Source: Formicarius rufipectus
Lineage: Eukaryota; Chordata; Aves; Passeriformes; Formicariidae
NCBI GenBank assembly: GCA_013399695.1
Contig: VXAU01003156.1
Span: 1,376,219 to 1,440,218, forward strand
DNA length: 64,000 bases
Direction: 5' to 3'
The position numbers and the translations under genes are program-made. Below, one piece after another: positions 59,801 to 64,000 of the stretch (position 1 is its first letter; every line of letters begins with the position of its first letter). The notes under the pieces were generated by a model, which saw nothing but the letters and a program-made list of their open reading frames with translations, ran no database searches and was not told the DNA's origin.

Positions 59801-61065
59801 ACCTCTGCTGCTTGCCTTACTGTAAAATTACTGCAGCCCTTATAACTCAGACAGTTAGAGAGCAAAACCATCCTGCAGGACTCATGGTTACACAGCACCA
59901 GTTTTACAATTTATGACTGCACCATTTCAGTCACTCAATAGGTTTAAAAACATTGCAACACACTCAGTGTTTTCCCCTTTTAAATACTGCACAATTCAAG
60001 CAATCTACACAAGTTTGAGGGACCTGTAAAGCAAAAAATAAAATTAAAATGTTTTTGAGACAGTCAACAATAAAGATAATTCATTTATGCATCAGTATTT
60101 AGGAGGATCAGAGGAAAGCAGAACATGGAAATATGACCTGTAGGGCATTACCTAACCTGAAAAACAAATTTAAGAACAGTAAATACCAGTAGGAAAATAC
60201 AGTACAGCTATCAAGAATAGAAACAGTACAGCAGAGAGTAATGTCTACCTCCCAACACAGACATCAAATAAACCACAGAAACCCTGTGCTGTAAAAACTG
60301 GAAAAGTTTAACTTCTTATAAAATGTATAAAATCTGAGCTGAAAGACTCTCCAGCCTCTCGCAGGATGGAAATTCCCTTATCTCACAGATACCAGAAAAC
60401 AAGACAGCATCAAGACAAGCTACTTGAAACACCTCCCAGAGACACCCAGTCTTCTCTTCAGCCTTCCTGTCCAAAATAGAGTTCTGCCTCATCCAACTTT
60501 TACACTGTGGGGACATCAGAAATGAAAGCTGCTAGCACACACATTAGGAGATGAGGGGGGAAAAACCCTGGATGAGAAACCTGAAGGTAATGAGAAACAG
60601 ATACAGCAAGAAAAACATTTAATTTCTGTTTCAAAAACATTTTTGGCCATTTTCTTGGTCCCACTCTTGAGCTACCCTTTGGGCAGCTATAAAACAGAGA
60701 ATTAGAGGATAGAGAAGTTAACAGTGCCAGTCAAGCAGCAGCAGAAACAAACTGACTCTTCTTCTTGCAGGGCACAATTATTAGAACTCCTAAAATAAGC
60801 TGCTTTGGAAGAGATACTGAAGTTAGAAATACAACAGAAGAAATAACATCACTCCTGAAATGTCACTTTTCAAATTAAAGACAACCCCACCCTGATTCTA
60901 AAACAGACTGACATGAAGGCATTATTAAGTAACTATTTCTTCCTGATTATAAGAAAAGAGCAGTAGATCTGAAACTCATTAGAAAAGTTACTTACCTGGA
61001 TAACCAATTCCTTTGGCATTTGCATAGGGAACCCCAGAAGATCCAGGGCTATACACAGGATTCAT
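50699..61065 (-). CDS. FAM168B: FAM168B, myelin-associated neurite-outgrowth inhibitor (MANI), five coding exons, complete
   Basis: Five minus-strand exons (61,065-60,996; 57,512-57,429; 53,291-53,149; 52,223-52,046; 50,811-50,699) join to 588 bases, 195 codons plus TGA, the usual family length. The protein begins MNPVYSPGSSGVPYANAK and ends TPTYSYVPPQW. It is rich in Pro, Tyr, Ala and Gln, with no enzyme motif. Hydrophobic stretches occur around residues 24-33 (AGFPMGYAAAAP) and around 148-160 (VTMGMVAGTTMAMSAG). Known family biology: a small neuronal membrane-associated protein that inhibits neurite outgrowth and is reported to bind CDC27. From memory the sequence is almost identical to the human protein, a sign of very strong constraint. 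Introns are 3,483, 4,137, 925 and 1,234 bp. The paralogue FAM168A differs in sequence and carries an extra segment. The promoter and 5' noncoding exon lie beyond the window. Confidence 0.96.
52046..52223 (-). CDS. FAM168B: FAM168B coding exon 4
   Basis: 178 bp, phase 0 start and phase 1 end. The acceptor is CCAACAG and the donor GTTGG. It encodes QGTYYTQPLYAAPPHVIHHT, then NGMPATMYPAPIPPPRGNG and the hydrophobic VTMGMVAGTTMAMSA. Confidence 0.95.
53149..53291 (-). CDS. FAM168B: FAM168B coding exon 3
   Basis: 143 bp, phase 1 start and phase 0 end. The acceptor is TTGTTCCAG and the donor GTACATGG. It encodes YTPGTPYKVSCSPTSGAVPP and then YSSSPNPYQTAVYPV and onward to NPYAQ, a Pro/Tyr/Ser-rich stretch. 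Confidence 0.95.
53292..57428 (-). other. FAM168B intron between coding exons 2 and 3
   Basis: 4.1 kb of intron with no recognisable gene. It holds the 16-bp tandem repeat at 55.6 kb. Short open frames on both strands have no family resemblance. Confidence 0.85.
55585..55630. repeat. 16-bp tandem repeat, nearly three copies
   Basis: CACGAGATATATGTGG occurs twice perfectly (55,585-55,600 and 55,601-55,616). A partial third copy (CACAAGATATATTCC) follows. It is a young minisatellite in a FAM168B intron. Confidence 0.9.
57429..57512 (-). CDS. FAM168B: FAM168B coding exon 2
   Basis: 84 bp, phase 1 at both ends. It encodes AGFPMGYAAAAPAYSPNMY followed by PGANPTFQT, with GTACG at the donor. The acceptor's polypyrimidine tract is itself a (TTCC)6 microsatellite. 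Confidence 0.95.
57513..60995 (-). other. FAM168B intron between coding exons 1 and 2
   Basis: 3.5 kb of AT-rich intron. I see no gene or known element apart from the microsatellite at its 3' end. Confidence 0.85.
57515..57538. repeat. (GGAA)6 microsatellite at a splice acceptor
   Basis: Six perfect GGAA units on the plus strand. On the FAM168B strand they read (TTCC)6 and directly precede the AG of coding exon 2. Confidence 0.95.
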
Positions 61066-61076
61066 GATTTCAGTGA
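60996..61076 (-). CDS. FAM168B: FAM168B first coding exon
   Basis: The exon starts after CTGTTTCAG at 61,076, with 11 bases of 5'UTR before the ATG at 61,065-61,063. It ends phase 1 at 60,996 before GTAAG. It encodes MNPVYSPGSSGVPYANAKGI and then GYP. The ATG is chosen because the protein start is conserved in the family and the splice acceptor lies just upstream. Confidence 0.95.
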
Positions 61077-62000
61077 CTGAAACAGGAAATAAAGAAAATA
61101 AAAACCAGTATTTATTTAAGTACAGGGAAAGTTTGAAATCTAAGTAACTCCTGAGAAACTGGAAATTGGGGAAGCGAATTGGAAGTAGCAAGGAAAAAGC
61201 AGCAATTCCACTGCTCATCAACATTAAAACTGTCGCCACAAGCAGGAGAGAATCACTGCAGAAATAAAATTTTAAAGCATCCCAACCCTCAATCAGCTAG
61301 AGAATGCCTCAGGAATGAAACATTCCCTGCTGTGGAGTATGCTTGCAAAATATTTCCATCACCCACAATTCCCTTGGGTGCACAGACCCAGAGCCCACTG
61401 CAGGAGTTTGGATGTGTTGGACTTCTCCCCTGTGCCATCTATCACTCACTCATCATCCATCCACCATCTATCAATCTTGGCCTCTTCCCCTTTTGTTCAT
61501 GAAGCCTCTTGCCAAGGGAAGAAAATACTTATGGGCTGTTCCTACTGGCATTTCAAGCCTGGGATTCCAGGCCTTTACCAGCACTAAATCATCAATCATC
61601 AACAGTCCAAGTACTACAGAAGGAAGTGGCAAAAGATTCTGTGTATTTTGACAGCCAGCCCACATTTATTTATTTGTTTACTTGCTGCCAAGTTCTTCAG
61701 AGCCTGTGAGAAGCTGACAGTTTTGTCCAGTCCTTTCTGAATGATGCATTCATACACCAAAAACGTACCTACAGCTAACAACCACCATGGGAACAAACCC
61801 AAATTCCCAGTTCTAAAGAGAACCTTGGAAATAAACACCATGGAAAGTAAAATGGCATTTAAGATCTTCTCATAAGTGGCTTATACAGCAGTACTCTTTG
61901 CAACTACTTTTCTAGCATTTTAGAAATTTTTTAAATTTAAACCTCCATGTCTTCAGCTATCTGATTTTCTGCATGTATTTACAGCTTAAGCACATCTAAA

Positions 62001-62233
62001 GGGAGGCTTAGGCTGGATATCTGGGAAAGGCTCTTCCCCCAAAGGGTGGTCAGGCACTGAACAGGCTCCCCAAGGACGTGGTTATGGCACCAAACCTGAC
62101 AGAGCTCAAGGAGCCTTTGGACAATGCTCTCAGGCACAGGGTGTGACTCCTGGGGATGGTCCTGTGCAGGACCAGGAGCTGGACTTTAATGACCCTCGTG
62201 GGTCCCTTCCAGCTCAGGAAATTCTGTGATTCT
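62001..62233 (+). mobile_element. CR1 LINE, truncated 3' end
   Basis: About 233 bp matching the 3' end of chicken-repeat-1 elements. The marks are GGTGGTCAGGCACTGAACAG followed by GCTCCCCAAGGACGTGGT, then a TGACCCTCGTGGGTCCCTTC-like block, and the terminal repeat ATTCTGTGATTCT. CR1 copies are typically 5'-truncated and lack target-site duplications, as here. It is in plus orientation, antisense to FAM168B. It is the best lineage marker in the window, since CR1 is the dominant interspersed repeat of birds and is also common in reptiles. Confidence 0.92.
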
Positions 62234-62496
62234 TCCTGCAAGCACCCATTTTTCAGGAGAAAAATGAAGAGCCTCCAGCAGCAAGACAGAAAGTTTCTTA
62301 TTAACTGTTAATTGCTAATACTTGAGTCACTTCCTCTGTTGCATCTCCAGCTGCTGTCTTACTTAAACCAACAGGGTGTTAAGGAGTTTCACATAGTTTA
62401 ACAGAATTTTGTAAATAAAGTATAGGAAACAAGAAAGTCTAATTAAACACGTGTTACCTTAGTTAAGGACACATTCTGGCAGGAGCCCAAGTGCAA

Positions 62497-62522
62497 TTTA
62501 TCAGTATAGCTGTACTGATAAA
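62497..62522. repeat. Perfect 10-bp inverted repeat, 6-base loop
   Basis: TTTATCAGTA (62,497-62,506) and TACTGATAAA (62,513-62,522) are exact reverse complements around the loop TAGCTG. Both arms carry GATAA, so it is also a palindromic pair of GATA-factor-like sites. Confidence 0.8.
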
Positions 62523-64000
62523 CGTATGGTAAGTGACTCCATAAAGCATAAATAGTATTGCTTTTTAAAACAACACAGAAGCCAGCTCTGTGCCAAAACT
62601 TCCAGCAGCACCCAGTACACAACAGAAGAGCCATTCGTGCAAAATTAGAAAATCAAAGTAAGAGCCATTAGAAAGTTTATCATCAGGTTTCACAAAACAC
62701 TCAAGGTCATTATAAGAGAATTACAAGATTTTACCAGTTTTATGGATTTCTCCCCACTTTGAGGTAATACTAACTTAATCAGAATTGCCTTCTTTCCCCT
62801 CAGATTCATACTTGATTACATATCAAGACAACAGAATCCACTGAGTTAAAAACCAAACAACCTGGCATTTACATCACTTAGCATGACTAAAATTCCCCAG
62901 AGCAGCACGTTTAAATCACCTGACCCACATCAAAAAGTGCTATTTGACACAAATCTCTTTGGAAATGTTCTACAGCAAACTATACTTCAAGTCTGAAGTG
63001 CTGTTCTCCACTGCAGCCCCACAGCTTTAGCATATAACTCTGCTGTGCCATATTCAACAGGTGTATTTTGCTGGACAGTGTTTTGTTGTAGCAAGGCTGC
63101 TCTTTTCTCCCATTCATTCTTTCTTCAGTGGATTCTACTCTCTAAAAAAGGGACTCTGATTTACTTGAAAACTTTCAGTCTGTTCCCCTAATAACTCCTG
63201 CATTTTCCTCTCATTTGCATCTCTGCTCCTCTTTCAATGTTGATTTTCTCACCTTTTGTCTCAACTTAGAGGTTCAAGCTTCACTTCAGTCTCGGCATTT
63301 CCCAGTTGTGGGGAAAAAGTCATAATTAAGGAGGTGGATAAATGCTTCCACTCAAAACAGCACCCTCCCACACCACCATATCCCTACATGTGCTGCTCTT
63401 TCTCATCTTCTCCACAGGAATTAGAAGGAAAGAAGACCCTATAAGTCTCTCACCATCCTGAATAGTAGTCAGAAGAAAGAGGACTGTTGGCTGGAAAATC
63501 AGCAAGGGCCTTCTGTGAACATTTAGGTAAAATACATAAAAAACCCCTCAACTATTAGAAGTATTAGTAGTCAATGACCACAGAACACAAGGACATTCAC
63601 TAAGGGGGAAGACTTCAAGAGGAGCCACACAAAGCTGAAGAGCTATAGAAAATTAATATAAAAGGTCAGACGAGACTTGATCTCACAGAAATACAGATTG
63701 AGAGAGGAATTCCACTGAAATAAGGGGGAAAACCCAATGGCACTGGGAGCCTCAAGCTGCCTCTTGCTGGAAACAATGTCCACTTCCACCTCAAACATAT
63801 CCACACTTCCAACTTCACATTACACACATTAATCCACCTGAGACTGGACAGACCTTTTGGAGAGGTATCTCCTTTCACCCTCCAGCTGCACCACTGACAG
63901 ACAATTCAGGAGCCACCAGCCTACACAAAGTGCTCACAGTCTCTAACACAGACAAAACGACAGATCACTTCTAATTAAAAACAATTATTTTCAGGTCTTC

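Larger units (their letters stand above)
61077..64000 (-). other. FAM168B intron upstream of the first coding exon
   Basis: No coding exon is visible. The stretch contains a CR1 fragment and a perfect 10-bp hairpin. It is assumed to be the intron between the 5' noncoding exon (outside the window) and the start-codon exon. Confidence 0.7.

Overview
This is a vertebrate nuclear window, most likely from a bird. The evidence for a bird is a CR1 LINE 3' end at about 62.0-62.2 kb, compact introns, no mammalian-type SINEs that I could see, and two spliced genes whose exons read cleanly as conserved vertebrate proteins. All splice junctions I place are GT-AG and keep the frame.

Layout. From 1 to about 9.7 kb I see no gene, only a 60-bp tandem duplication and simple repeats. 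At 9.8-10.4 kb there is a GC- and CpG-rich promoter-like stretch. It is followed at 10,426-10,587 (+) by a complete 53-residue single-exon ORF for a tiny single-pass membrane protein, with a strong Kozak start and a possible upstream ORF. From 10.6 to 25.8 kb there is no recognisable coding exon. That stretch holds an isolated TATA box (14.5 kb), a nested inverted repeat (13.6 kb), a diverged 37-bp tandem repeat (18.4 kb) and a GC-rich islet (20.3 kb).

From 25,858 to 36,409 (+) lie nine coding exons of ARHGEF4 (Asef), a Rac/Cdc42 exchange factor. They give the SH3, DH and PH domains and the C-terminus, 505 codons in all. The N-terminal exons, including the APC-binding part, are not in the window. 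The 3'UTR probably ends near 37.0-37.3 kb.

From about 44.4 to 61.1 kb (-) lies FAM168B (MANI), convergent with ARHGEF4. All five coding exons are present and give 195 residues, the usual family length. A long 3'UTR of about 6.3 kb seems to end at a poly(A) signal at 44.42 kb, and the 5' noncoding exon and promoter lie beyond 64 kb. The ARHGEF4(+) / FAM168B(-) order matches what I recall of human 2q21.1, which supports calling the GEF ARHGEF4 and not its paralogue SPATA13.

The two large genes have no evident joint pathway. The most unusual items are the membrane microprotein with its own CpG-rich promoter, a CpG-dense patch inside the FAM168B 3'UTR with a hydrophobic antisense-to-plus reading frame, and several promoter-like islets upstream of or within ARHGEF4.
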